Shown here piece by piece: positions 26,407 through 34,445 of a stretch of 59,445 nt of DNA (its first letter is position 1; every line of letters begins with the position of its first letter). The position numbers and the translations under genes were made by a program. This DNA comes from CAZKEW01 sp964580435 (GTDB lineage Bacteria; Acidobacteriota; Aminicenantia; Aminicenantales; UBA8522): assembly GCA_964580435.1 (NCBI GenBank), contig CAZOKP010000007.1, forward strand, positions 1 to 59,445, read 5' to 3'. The notes below the pieces were generated by a model. It was not told the DNA's origin, ran no database searches, and worked only from the letters and a program-made list of their open reading frames with translations.

Positions 26407-28377
26407 CTAGAATCCCCTTTCCGGGAGCACCCCATAAAGCTTTCGTTCATTGTAATGGACTTTTTCTTGGTATTGCCTGATTATCTTCGCCTCGCGTGCC
26501 TGCCCGGTTTTGAGGTAACAGGGGAGAAGAAGGTCGAGCAGGGCCCGGCGTGTTGCGGGCTCGTTCTCGATCTGCAGGGCGGCCTCGAAGCAGAAGGCGG
26601 CTTGCTGAAAATCGCCCTGCGTTTGATAGAGGCGGCCGAGCTCGGCCAACTTCGTGCCATCCGTTTCAGCGGCATCGTGTTCCTTGTAGAGGCTCTCCAG
26701 GAAGCCGCCGAATTCAGCCGAGTAGACCTGGAAGAACTCCTTTGGATCCTGGGCCCATCTGAACCGCGTCCGGCTCTTTTTTACCGGCGGGAGAGGGGCT
26801 CCTCGCATGATGACCGTTCCCTCTCTCGCAAGAGGAACGAGCATCCCTTTTTCAAGGGTCCCGAGGTAAACGTAGACGCTCCTCTCCGGAAAACAGGCCA
26901 CGAGCCTGTCCCAATTATTATCCCGGCCGTTAGCATAGATGATGTCGGCCCGGAGATCCGGGTCATCATGAAGAAAACCAGACCCCCATCCGCCCTCGGG
27001 AAATGATCCGGGAGGGCTCTCGAGGAATTTCAGGATGATCAGCACCCGGCCCAAGCTCTGTTCCCGGATGGCCCGGTCAATTCGCGCCGTTGTGCCAGCA
27101 AACCGATGGTCGTACCGATCGAAATACCACTGCTTGTGGGCGGGACTGAGATAGCGGGGAAAATGATAGGCAAAAGCATAAATAACAAAAGCGGCCACTG
27201 CGATGGCCGTCACGGTTCTGGTCGCCCGGGGATGGAATTTTTTCCGGATTTGACCCACGAGGCCCGGGAACTCGGTGATCCCTCGGGCGCTTAGCAACAG
27301 AAGGAGCGGCAGGACATCAAAGAACATGCGGGCGCCGATAAAGACGAACGCGCCCCAGAAGAAATAGAAGCTCATGAACATCCAGACGACCGCGCTCCCG
27401 AGAAGCAGGTCTTTCTTACGGTCCTCCGGCCTGAGCCGGGACAGCCAGAACAGGGGGAGGACGGCTAAAAACGAGGAGAGGGGCCAGCCGAACATTTCTG
27501 AGTTCAAGGCTTTGATGTTATCGGCTATCTGCGCCGCAGCGAAAAGGGGCGTGTAGTCGAAGTCCATGGTCGCGGCCCGTCCGAAGATAACGGAGTAGCT
27601 CTTGCCGTATTGGACAAGATAGCCCATCCGGAAGGGATGTCCATTGGTCAGGAAGTTATAGAGGAACAGAATGAGGCAGAAAGGGATTACGGCTGCGAGA
27701 ATCGCGGAGAGGTTTTTGATTTTTGTTCGCCCATTTTTCAGGAGATGGGCGGCATAATAAATCAGGAACGGCAGGCAGAATAACAGAGCGTTAACCGGCC
27801 TAATGAGGATGGCCATCCCCAAGGCGGCCCCCGCGGCCAGCCCGTTCAGTCCGGACGGCCTCTTGAGTGAGCGGAAGAGGAAGAGCAGAAAGAGCGCGTT
27901 GAAGAACAGGCTGCTCGTGTGGGACATCATGGTCGACGACATCAAGAGATACCATGGGGAAACGGCACCCAGGACAGAGGCGAGGATGCCGACAGACTGG
28001 TTATAGAGAGTGCTCCCGATGAAATAAAAAAGGATGATCGACGCGGCCGCCAAGAGCGGGTTGACCAGCCAGGGCGCCCGAAGGAGAAGGCCGAGCATCA
28101 GCAGAAAAGGGAATCCCGGGGGATAGATACTGTACCATCTGCCGTTGTTGATGATGTGGGGAAATTCGAACGATTCTCGAGCACAGGGTGAGGAAGTAAA
28201 GAGCCTGCCCGACTGGAACAGCTTCGCTTGGAAAAAATAAGCGATCTCGTCGTTGACATGAGGAATGTGCTCAAAAACATAATAGGAAAACAGGCTGCAG
28301 AAGACAAAAACAAAGAGGGCGGCCCCGCTAACAGGGAGAGGGAGGAGGCTTTTTTTTTCCTTTGGAATCTCTTCCAT
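26407..28377 (-). CDS. GT-C membrane glycosyltransferase with helical C-terminal tail
   Basis: 656 residues. The first periplasmic loop contains HVNDEIAYFFQAKLF, the Asp-Glu pair of PMT-like transferases, followed by YSIYPPGFPFLL. About ten membrane helices run to residue 400. A soluble region follows, ending with TPR-like helices (TKLAELGRLYQTQGDFQQAAF, then a second pair). It is transcribed leftward towards the GT2 operon with a 72-bp gap that holds that operon's promoter. The linkage made is unknown; it is the fourth GT-C enzyme in this cluster. Confidence 0.72.
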   Translation of the reverse strand: MEEIPKEKKSLLPLPVSGAALFVFVFCSLFSYYVFEHIPHVNDEIAYFFQAKLFQSGRLFTSSPCARESFEFPHIINNGRWYSIYPPGFPFLLMLGLLLRAPWLVNPLLAAASIILFYFIGSTLYNQSVGILASVLGAVSPWYLLMSSTMMSHTSSLFFNALFLLFLFRSLKRPSGLNGLAAGAALGMAILIRPVNALLFCLPFLIYYAAHLLKNGRTKIKNLSAILAAVIPFCLILFLYNFLTNGHPFRMGYLVQYGKSYSVIFGRAATMDFDYTPLFAAAQIADNIKALNSEMFGWPLSSFLAVLPLFWLSRLRPEDRKKDLLLGSAVVWMFMSFYFFWGAFVFIGARMFFDVLPLLLLLSARGITEFPGLVGQIRKKFHPRATRTVTAIAVAAFVIYAFAYHFPRYLSPAHKQWYFDRYDHRFAGTTARIDRAIREQSLGRVLIILKFLESPPGSFPEGGWGSGFLHDDPDLRADIIYANGRDNNWDRLVACFPERSVYVYLGTLEKGMLVPLAREGTVIMRGAPLPPVKKSRTRFRWAQDPKEFFQVYSAEFGGFLESLYKEHDAAETDGTKLAELGRLYQTQGDFQQAAFCFEAALQIENEPATRRALLDLLLPCYLKTGQAREAKIIRQYQEKVHYNERKLYGVLPERGF

Positions 28378-28463
28378 CCGGTTATATTAAATAAAAAAAC
28401 AGCCAGTCTTTCAAGACTTAATTCGGCCTGGCCGCGTCTCCCGGCCGGGCTGTTTGGAGCTTC

Positions 28464-28492
28464 GTCACAATGTCCGCCACTTGTGGTATAAT
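28464..28492 (+). promoter_or_regulatory. sigma-70 promoter of plsC-gmhA
   Basis: GTCACA (4 of 6 matches) as -35, 17 nt, and a perfect TATAAT at 28487-28492. The start would be near 28499, giving a leader of only about 8 nt before the ATG at 28507. Confidence 0.65.
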
Positions 28493-28506
28493 CGGGGCAA
28501 CCGAAG

Positions 28507-29208
28507 ATGAGGACGATCCTTCTCCTCCTGACCTATGTTGTCCTGACGTTTTTCCTTCTCATCCTTCTTCTTCTCCTTTTTCCGTTTGGGGTCCGCGACC
28601 CCATTCTCAGGATCGCTAAATGGGCCATGGCTCTCGGTTCAAAGATCCTCGGGATCAAGATTGACGTTTCAGGTGTCGAGAAGGTCGATAGGAAATCCTC
28701 TTATATTTTCATGGCGAATCATCTCAGTTTCCTCGATGGGCCGATGCTCTTCTTGCTCATCCCGCAATTGATCAGGGTCATCCTGAAGAAGGAGGTCTTT
28801 CGCATCCCGGTTATCGGCCAAGGGATGCGCTTTGTCAATTTCGTCCCCGTCGACCGCAAGGGCGCCCGGGGAGGGAAGAAAAGCATAGAGAAAGCCGCCC
28901 GCCTGATGCGCGAAAAAGGCTATTCTTTTCTTATCTTCCCCGAAGGGACAAGAAGCCGAGATGGACGGATCCAGACATTCAGGCGAGGAGGGTTTTTTTT
29001 GGCCCTGGAGAGTCAAGCTGCGATTGCCCCCATCAGCATCAACGGAACCTATGAACTCATGCCGCGGAAAAGCATGCTTGCGAAAAAAGGCAAAGTCCGG
29101 GTGATCTTCCATCCTCCGGTTTCGGTTCAAGGCTACGATCCGACGAACATGCAGGTCCTCATAGACAGGGTCAAGAGCCTCATCGAATCTGGCCTGCCGA
29201 ATCCATAA
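28507..29208 (+). CDS. plsC: 1-acyl-sn-glycerol-3-phosphate acyltransferase (PlsC family)
   Basis: 233-residue membrane-bound acyltransferase that makes phosphatidic acid from lysophosphatidic acid. An N-terminal hydrophobic hairpin (residues 3-45) is followed by the catalytic NHLSFLD (HX4D box), FVPVDRKG and FPEGTRSRDG, the glycerol-phosphate binding box. The C-terminal part has the PISINGTYELMP motif. Probably cotranscribed with gmhA 24 bp downstream. Other lyso-lipid acceptors are possible for the family. Confidence 0.9.
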   Translation: MRTILLLLTYVVLTFFLLILLLLLFPFGVRDPILRIAKWAMALGSKILGIKIDVSGVEKVDRKSSYIFMANHLSFLDGPMLFLLIPQLIRVILKKEVFRIPVIGQGMRFVNFVPVDRKGARGGKKSIEKAARLMREKGYSFLIFPEGTRSRDGRIQTFRRGGFFLALESQAAIAPISINGTYELMPRKSMLAKKGKVRVIFHPPVSVQGYDPTNMQVLIDRVKSLIESGLPNP

Positions 29209-29232
29209 GAAATTCTGATGAAGGAGCGGAGC

Positions 29233-29796
29233 ATGACTTATTCTGATGTCAGCAAGGAGCTCAACGATATTATCGAGCGTTTCTTCAAAGGGAAGACAGC
29301 GCTTTTTGAAAAGGCGACCGCCGCTATTGAGGGAGGATTAAAGAGCGGCCGCAAAATTCTTGTCTTCGGAAACGGGGGGAGCGCCGCTGAAGCGCAGCAT
29401 TTCGCCGCCGAGCTTGTGAACAGATTTGCCAGGACAAGAAAGCCGCTCCGCGCCATCGCTCTGACCACGGACACATCGACGCTGACATCCATTGGCAACG
29501 ACTCTTCTTTTGACTCTATCTTCAGCCGCCAAATTGAGGCTCTCGGGGATGAGGGAGATATCGCTTTGGCGCTCTCGACAAGCGGGACGTCCCCCAACAT
29601 CATCGAGGCTTTGAAAATGGCCAGGAAGAGGAATCTTCTGATCGTCTCCCTGACCGGGGAAGGAGGGGGAAAGCTGGGGCCTCTCTCGGATTACCTTCTT
29701 GATGTTCCCGCCAAGAGCACCCCGCGCATCCAGGAGGTGCACCTGCTGCTTCTCCATCTGATAGCCCAGGAATTAGAAGATAGGCTAGGAGACTAG
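29233..29796 (+). CDS. gmhA: phosphoheptose isomerase (sedoheptulose-7-phosphate isomerase)
   Basis: 187-residue SIS-domain enzyme that starts ADP-heptose synthesis for the LPS inner core. FGNGGSAAEAQHFAAELVNRF is the diagnostic stretch with substrate- and zinc-binding residues. LALSTSGTSPNI and a C-terminal EVHLLLLHLIAQ supply the rest of the active site. I chose the ATG at 29233 because AAGGAG lies 6 nt before it; an in-frame ATG at 29218 would add five residues. Consistent with lpxK and a late acyltransferase gene elsewhere in the window. Confidence 0.94.
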   Translation: MTYSDVSKELNDIIERFFKGKTALFEKATAAIEGGLKSGRKILVFGNGGSAAEAQHFAAELVNRFARTRKPLRAIALTTDTSTLTSIGNDSSFDSIFSRQIEALGDEGDIALALSTSGTSPNIIEALKMARKRNLLIVSLTGEGGGKLGPLSDYLLDVPAKSTPRIQEVHLLLLHLIAQELEDRLGD

Positions 29797-29820
29797 GATG
29801 TATGAGCGCAGTAATGGAAA

Positions 29821-29963
29821 TTGTCATTACGTGGCCCGGACGGCCGTGGCAATCCCACACTGAGATTGCTTCGGCCAAAAGATCTCGCAACGACTTCGTC
29901 GGATCGCCACGTCGCTGCCCGCCACGCTTCGCTCGCGGCTTCGGCTCATCCTCGTGATGACAA
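29821..29963. repeat. palindromic element with terminal inverted repeats (MITE/REP-like)
   Basis: Ends TTGTCATTACG (29821-29831) and CGTGATGACAA (29953-29963) are inverted repeats matching at 10 of 11 positions. The interior is rich in short palindromes around GGCAATC/GATTGC and TTCGTCGG/CGCGGC. It resembles the small GTCATTGCGAG-type palindromic repeats that are scattered through many bacterial genomes. It fills the gap between convergent genes (gmhA and the aminotransferase fusion) and may act as a bidirectional terminator. Confidence 0.65.
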
Positions 29964-29993
29964 GGGAAGCCTTTGTCTAGCGGGAAATTCGGG

Positions 29994-32336
29994 TCACTCC
30001 TCGCCCAGGATGATCTTTTTCAGTTCAGCTGCTCCAGCGACTCCGCTGTTGAAAAGATAACCTGACGTGATATCCAGCAGGCGGCCGTAGAAATTCCGCT
30101 GAAGTTCCAGGTGTCCCTCTGTCCGGAAGAGAAGGTGAGGATTATAATAAGGCTGGGGTTTGGACGGGCTGAGGCTCCTTTTCATCCCCGCGCTTTCTCC
30201 GGCTTCGAGGATGCGCAAGGCCTCTCCTTTTTCGAGCTTGACGGCCGCCGGCGACAAAGTATCGTTACGCAGGATAAAAACCCAGTGCAGCGCGGTCCGC
30301 TTGGTGTAGGCGGGTTTCCCGCCGATCCAGTAAGGGTCGAGCATAGCATGGGCTTCTTTTGAGGCTCTATAGCAGAAGGGCGAACCCCGGTCCAGACGGC
30401 AGTCATCCAGCCGGAGGCACTCGGCGTCCTTGCAGTCTTCCTTATGAGTGATGACGTTCTCGCATCGGCTTGAATCAAACAGAGGGGCCAGACGCGGGAA
30501 GGATTCGACAGTGTTGGTCGGAATATAGAGTTTCCTTTCGACGCAGTCAGCCAGCGCTTGTCCGCCGGCGTTGCGGACAAAGACGATGTCATTGGAGTGG
30601 AGGCAAAAACGTTTATCCTCAAGCAGCTGGAAGAATAGCTCGGTTTTGCGGGTTCCCGGCGGGCCGACGAGAATAAGTCCTTTTCCTCCGACATCTGCCG
30701 ACATTCCCCGGACGCCGTGAACTCCGAAAACCCTTTCGGAAACGTCCATAACGAGGCCGAGGGCCAGGCTGCGCAGCGGGCCATAGTTATCCGCATTGAC
30801 GATGACACCGGTTTTGCTTTCGGAGTTATAGAAAACGCGGGGTTCCCTTCCGGCAATCCCGTCCACGGCAAAAATTATGCCATGGGGCTCCAGGTCTGCT
30901 TCGAGCTGCGCAGGATACCAGTTCTCCACCCAGAAGTCGTAAAGATGGGAGACGTTTGTCCGCAGTTGGACGATGACGCCGTTGATATTGGCGTTCCATT
31001 CGAAATAGTTCTCCGGTGTGAGGTGGTTTTCTACCTCGCCGACGAGGGCGTCCCTCGTCTTGAGGTTAATGGACGAATCCACCGGGACCGATTTTTTCAC
31101 CCGCGTCACGGCATTCTGAAGGGCGATTCGTCTTACTCTTTTTGGCGTTTTGAGACGGGACACGGCTTCGTTGATTCGGTCCATTCCCTTTTCCAGGTTC
31201 TCCATGGAGGTGGCGTAAGAGAGACGGATATGGTTATCTGCGCCGAACGAATCCCCGGGGACAATCGCCACTTTAGCTTCCTTCAGCAGATAGTACGCCA
31301 GGCCGTAGGAATTGCGGATCTGGATGCCGTTGGCTTCTCTGTCGTAATAAGAAGAAAAATTGGGGAAGAGGTAGAATGCTCCCTGCGGCTTGAAACAGGA
31401 AGTGTTGGGGATGGCGCGCAGCCGCATCAGGCAGTAATTCCGTCGCCGCTGGAACTCGGCGGCCATCCGCGAGACCTCGTGTTGCGGGCCGCTCAGGGCT
31501 TCGAGGCTGGCTAGCTGAGAGATGGAGCAGGGATTGGAGGTGGCATGGCTCTGGATCTTGGCCATTCCATCGATGATCTCGGCTGGTCCCAGGGCATATC
31601 CTATGCGCCAGCCCGTCATCGAGTAGGACTTGGAAACGCCGTTCACGACGATCGTCTTCCTTTTGATGTCCTGGCCCAAAGAGGCAAAGCTCGCGAATTG
31701 AAAATCGTCGAAGATAAGCCTGCTGTAGATCTCGTCAGCGATGACGAAGACATCCTCGCCGCGGATCACTTCAGCCAGAGCTTCGAGCTGGGCCTTGGAG
31801 TAAGCCGCTCCGGTGGGATTGGAGGGGTTGTTGAGGATGAGAGCCTTTGTCGACGGGGAAATCGCCGCTTTGAGTTGTTCGGGCGTCAGCAGAAAGCCGT
31901 TTTCTTCTTTTGTAGGGATGATGACCGGCTTGCCTTTAGCCAGGATAACGGCCATGGGATAGGTCACCCAGTAAGGAGCGGGGATGATGACTTCCCCGCC
32001 TTCATCGACAAGGGTCTGGAGGACCAGGAAAAGAGAGGCCTTGGCCCCGGGTGAGACGATCACTTCATTCGGCTCATAACTGAGGCCATAATCTTCCTTC
32101 ATCCTGGTAATCACGGCCTTCTTTAGGGCGGGAATGCCCTCGTTCTCGGTGTACTTGGTGAAATTCTGCTGGATGGCCCGGATGCCTGCGGCTTTGGCGT
32201 TCTCGGGCGTGGGAAAATCCGGCTCGCCCACGCTCAGGTCGATGATATCGACCCCCCCGGCCTTCATAGACTTGGCTTTGGCCGAGATCTTCAGAGTCGG
32301 GGAAGCGCCGATTTGGTTGACTTTTTCTGAGATCAT
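29994..32336 (-). CDS. aspartate aminotransferase fused to an HprK/PEPCK-like P-loop domain
   Basis: 780 residues in one uninterrupted frame. Residues 1-395 are a complete class I aminotransferase of the bacterial aspartate type: LSVGEPDFPTPE, NNPSNPTGA near 170, VNGVSKSYSMTGWRIGY with PLP Lys236, and HIRLSYA near 370. Residues 400-780 are unrelated. Within them LILVGPPGTRKTELFFQLL (about 555-572) is a Walker A loop, followed at a short distance by HSNDIVFVR, where HPr kinase and PEP carboxykinase carry their acidic metal site. Later come GGKPAYTKRT and WVFILRND. The second half may be a kinase or a phosphate sensor. I do not know a described protein with this layout. Followed downstream by the palindromic element and preceded by the flotillin gene, 24 bp upstream. 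Confidence 0.8.
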   Translation of the reverse strand: MISEKVNQIGASPTLKISAKAKSMKAGGVDIIDLSVGEPDFPTPENAKAAGIRAIQQNFTKYTENEGIPALKKAVITRMKEDYGLSYEPNEVIVSPGAKASLFLVLQTLVDEGGEVIIPAPYWVTYPMAVILAKGKPVIIPTKEENGFLLTPEQLKAAISPSTKALILNNPSNPTGAAYSKAQLEALAEVIRGEDVFVIADEIYSRLIFDDFQFASFASLGQDIKRKTIVVNGVSKSYSMTGWRIGYALGPAEIIDGMAKIQSHATSNPCSISQLASLEALSGPQHEVSRMAAEFQRRRNYCLMRLRAIPNTSCFKPQGAFYLFPNFSSYYDREANGIQIRNSYGLAYYLLKEAKVAIVPGDSFGADNHIRLSYATSMENLEKGMDRINEAVSRLKTPKRVRRIALQNAVTRVKKSVPVDSSINLKTRDALVGEVENHLTPENYFEWNANINGVIVQLRTNVSHLYDFWVENWYPAQLEADLEPHGIIFAVDGIAGREPRVFYNSESKTGVIVNADNYGPLRSLALGLVMDVSERVFGVHGVRGMSADVGGKGLILVGPPGTRKTELFFQLLEDKRFCLHSNDIVFVRNAGGQALADCVERKLYIPTNTVESFPRLAPLFDSSRCENVITHKEDCKDAECLRLDDCRLDRGSPFCYRASKEAHAMLDPYWIGGKPAYTKRTALHWVFILRNDTLSPAAVKLEKGEALRILEAGESAGMKRSLSPSKPQPYYNPHLLFRTEGHLELQRNFYGRLLDITSGYLFNSGVAGAAELKKIILGEE

Positions 32337-32360
32337 AATGGGTCTATCTTTCGAAAGAGA

Positions 32361-33770
32361 TTACTTCTCTTTTTTCTCTTCGGGCGAAAGCTTGTCTTGG
32401 AGATATTTCTTCAGGTCCACTCCCGTCAAGGATTTCACGATATCGGGCATCTGGGCCAGGACTTCGGCCACCTGAGCTGTGATCTTTGTCGTCCCTAAGC
32501 TTTTGTCGCCGCCGCCCACGACCACGATCTTGTCCACCCTGGAGAGAGGCTCGGAGACGGCCCTGGCCAACTCCGGCAGAGCCCTGAGATACATCTCCAG
32601 GACGGCAGCCTGGTTGTACTTGTCCCAGGCCTGGGCCTTCTTCGACATAGCCTCGGCTTCTGCCGTGCCTTTCTTTTTCATCAGCTCGGCTTCGGTCTCT
32701 CCTTCGAGCCGCAAAGCCTCTGCCTTTCCCCTCGCTTCGGTCTGGATCCTGTATTCCTCGGCTTCAGCCTCGGCTTTGATCTGGTATTTACGGGCATCGG
32801 CGGGCTTGATGACGCTGGCCTCGAGTTCCTTCTCGCGGCGGGCGATTTCCAGCTCTTCGATCTTGATGGATTCCTCTTTCTCGATGACCATCATCTTGGC
32901 TTCTTCTTTCTTGATCTGCTGGCTCAGGCGGTAGCGCTCCAGGTCGTAGGAAAAGTCTGCCTGGGCCTTTTTCTGGTTGACCGCGACCTGGGATTCGGAT
33001 TTTTTGGCCTCGTTGTCCCACTGTGCTTTGGCAATAAGGGCCTCGGCAGCGAGGCGGGCAACCTCTCCTTCTTTGCGGGCCTGGGAGGACTTGACGATCG
33101 CCTCTTTCTCCGTTTCGGCTTCGGCGATGGCCGCATCCCTCCTGGCGGCGGCGACCTTTGGCTTGCTCAACGATTCGAGATAGCCCTGGGTGTCGCTGAT
33201 GTCCTTGAGAGCAAAGGAGAGCATGACCAGGCCCATTCGGGTGAGATCCGGACGGATGGCTTCAGCGACGCGGGCAGAGAATTCCTGTCGGCCGCGGAAA
33301 ATTTCCTCCACCGTCATGGTGCCGATGACTTCTCGCATATGTCCTTCCAGGACATTCATCGAGACGTCGCGGATGCCTTCTTTTCCCGAGCCCAGGAACT
33401 GTTCGGCGGCCAGGCGGATGGAAGAATCCGAGGAGTCGACCTTGACCTGAGCAGTGGCCTCGGCCAGGATCGGGACGCCGCTGTTGGTGAGGACCTCGGG
33501 CGTCTTGATGTTCAGGGTGATCACGTCCATGGGCAGCCTGTAGACGGTTTCTATAAAGGGAATGACGAAGGTCCCTCCGCCCAGGCGGTAGCGGTAGCCG
33601 ACCTTGATTTTGGTGCCGTCAGGACCCACGACCGTTTTTTTCTTCCCCCCGGCGATGATCAGGACCTCATTCGGCCCGACCTTCCGGTATTGCTTGGCTA
33701 TGATGATGAGAATGATGGCGATGATGACGATAATGACGCCGGCTAAAATCAATAAAGAGACTAAACTCAT
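32361..33770 (-). CDS. flotillin-like SPFH-domain membrane scaffold protein
   Basis: 469 residues. One N-terminal membrane helix (residues 4-26), an SPFH domain at about 27-200 (VGPNEVLIIAGG, VLTNSGVPI, LEGHMREVIGTMTVEEIF), then a long Ala/Glu-rich coiled coil (205-390) and a Gly-rich turn (VVVGGGDKSLG) before the C-terminus. This is the FloT/flotillin layout; such proteins organise membrane microdomains and oligomerise through the coiled coil. GAGGAGG precedes the ATG. It has its own promoter and may read through into the aminotransferase fusion gene 24 bp downstream. Confidence 0.9.
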   Translation of the reverse strand: MSLVSLLILAGVIIVIIAIILIIIAKQYRKVGPNEVLIIAGGKKKTVVGPDGTKIKVGYRYRLGGGTFVIPFIETVYRLPMDVITLNIKTPEVLTNSGVPILAEATAQVKVDSSDSSIRLAAEQFLGSGKEGIRDVSMNVLEGHMREVIGTMTVEEIFRGRQEFSARVAEAIRPDLTRMGLVMLSFALKDISDTQGYLESLSKPKVAAARRDAAIAEAETEKEAIVKSSQARKEGEVARLAAEALIAKAQWDNEAKKSESQVAVNQKKAQADFSYDLERYRLSQQIKKEEAKMMVIEKEESIKIEELEIARREKELEASVIKPADARKYQIKAEAEAEEYRIQTEARGKAEALRLEGETEAELMKKKGTAEAEAMSKKAQAWDKYNQAAVLEMYLRALPELARAVSEPLSRVDKIVVVGGGDKSLGTTKITAQVAEVLAQMPDIVKSLTGVDLKKYLQDKLSPEEKKEK

Positions 33771-33845
33771 GATAACCTCCTCTGCATCGGACCATAAAGA
33801 CGGACAGGATGCGCGGGTATAATAATTTGGCTAAATGGAATAAAA

Positions 33846-33874
33846 ATAATATATTTATGGGCGGTCAAAGTCAA
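33846..33874 (-). promoter_or_regulatory. sigma-70 promoter of the flotillin gene
   Basis: Minus strand: -35 TTGACT (33874-33869), 17-nt spacer, -10 TATTAT (33851-33846). Two further TTGAC repeats flank the -35. The leader is about 70 nt. Confidence 0.7.
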
Positions 33875-33890
33875 GTCAACCGGGCCGCAG

Positions 33891-34277
33891 TCAACTGAAG
33901 AATTTATAGCGGATGATGTGGAAAAGGGCGGCGACCCCGTCCCTCCAGCCGATTTTCTTGCCTTCGGTGTAATCTCTGCCGGAATACGAGATCGGAACTT
34001 CAAAGATGCGGCACTTCAATTTGGCCAGCTTCACCGTGATCTCGGGCTCGAACCCGAACCGCTGGGACTTGAGCTTAATCTTTTCGAGGAATTCCCGGCG
34101 GAAAACCTTATAGCAGGTCTCCATGTCTGTCAGGTTGAGGTTTGTGAGCATGTTGGAAAAAGTGGTGAGGACCCTGTTGCCCACATAGTGCCAGAAAAAA
34201 AGCACCCGGTGAGGTCCGCCGAGAAAGCGGCTTCCGTAGACAGCGTCAGCCCGGCCGTCCAGAATGGGCTCGAGGAG
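33891..34277 (-). pseudogene. 5'-truncated GT2 glycosyltransferase remnant
   Basis: The reading frame encodes only the C-terminal 128 or so residues of a dolichyl-phosphate-mannose-synthase-like GT2, from LLEPILDGRADAVYGSRF to the end. The intact gene is at 43640-44326. The N-terminal half with the DDGS and DAD catalytic motifs is missing: homology stops abruptly at 34277, where the A+T-rich island begins, and the frame then runs 15 codons into island sequence. The 3' part has diverged from the intact copy, but 34109-34277 is about 98% identical to it. Not expected to be active. Confidence 0.85.
34109..34277. repeat. 169-bp direct repeat flanking the restriction island, left copy
   Basis: Matches 43858-44026 in the same orientation with three mismatches and no gap. 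It is part of the GT2 gene fragment. Outside this block the two GT2 copies are clearly more diverged, so this stretch has been shared recently, by duplication or gene conversion. Confidence 0.9.
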
Positions 34278-34322
34278 CCCGAATCGTTTTAATAAAATTA
34301 AGATTATTTGAGATGGCGGCAA

Positions 34323-34367
34323 ATATTATAGTTTATATATATAAATATGACGAATAAACTATAATAT
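34323..34367. promoter_or_regulatory. 14-bp perfect inverted repeat upstream of hsdM (possible operator)
   Basis: ATATTATAGTTTAT (34323-34336) and its exact reverse complement (34354-34367) are separated by 17 bp and end 9 bp before the -35 of the hsdM promoter. Position and symmetry fit the operator of a dimeric regulator. It could instead be a relic of the island end. Confidence 0.6.
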
Positions 34368-34376
34368 AAAAATATA

Positions 34377-34405
34377 TTGACAAATTCGCTCGGATCTTGT
34401 ATATT
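34377..34405 (+). promoter_or_regulatory. sigma-70 promoter of the hsd operon
   Basis: Perfect -35 TTGACA, 17-nt spacer, -10 TATATT (5 of 6). Predicted start near 34412. GGGGAAGG then provides the ribosome binding site for the ATG at 34446. Confidence 0.85.
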
Positions 34406-34445
34406 TGACTTGGTTCTATTAACTTAAAGCCAGGGGAAGGCCATC

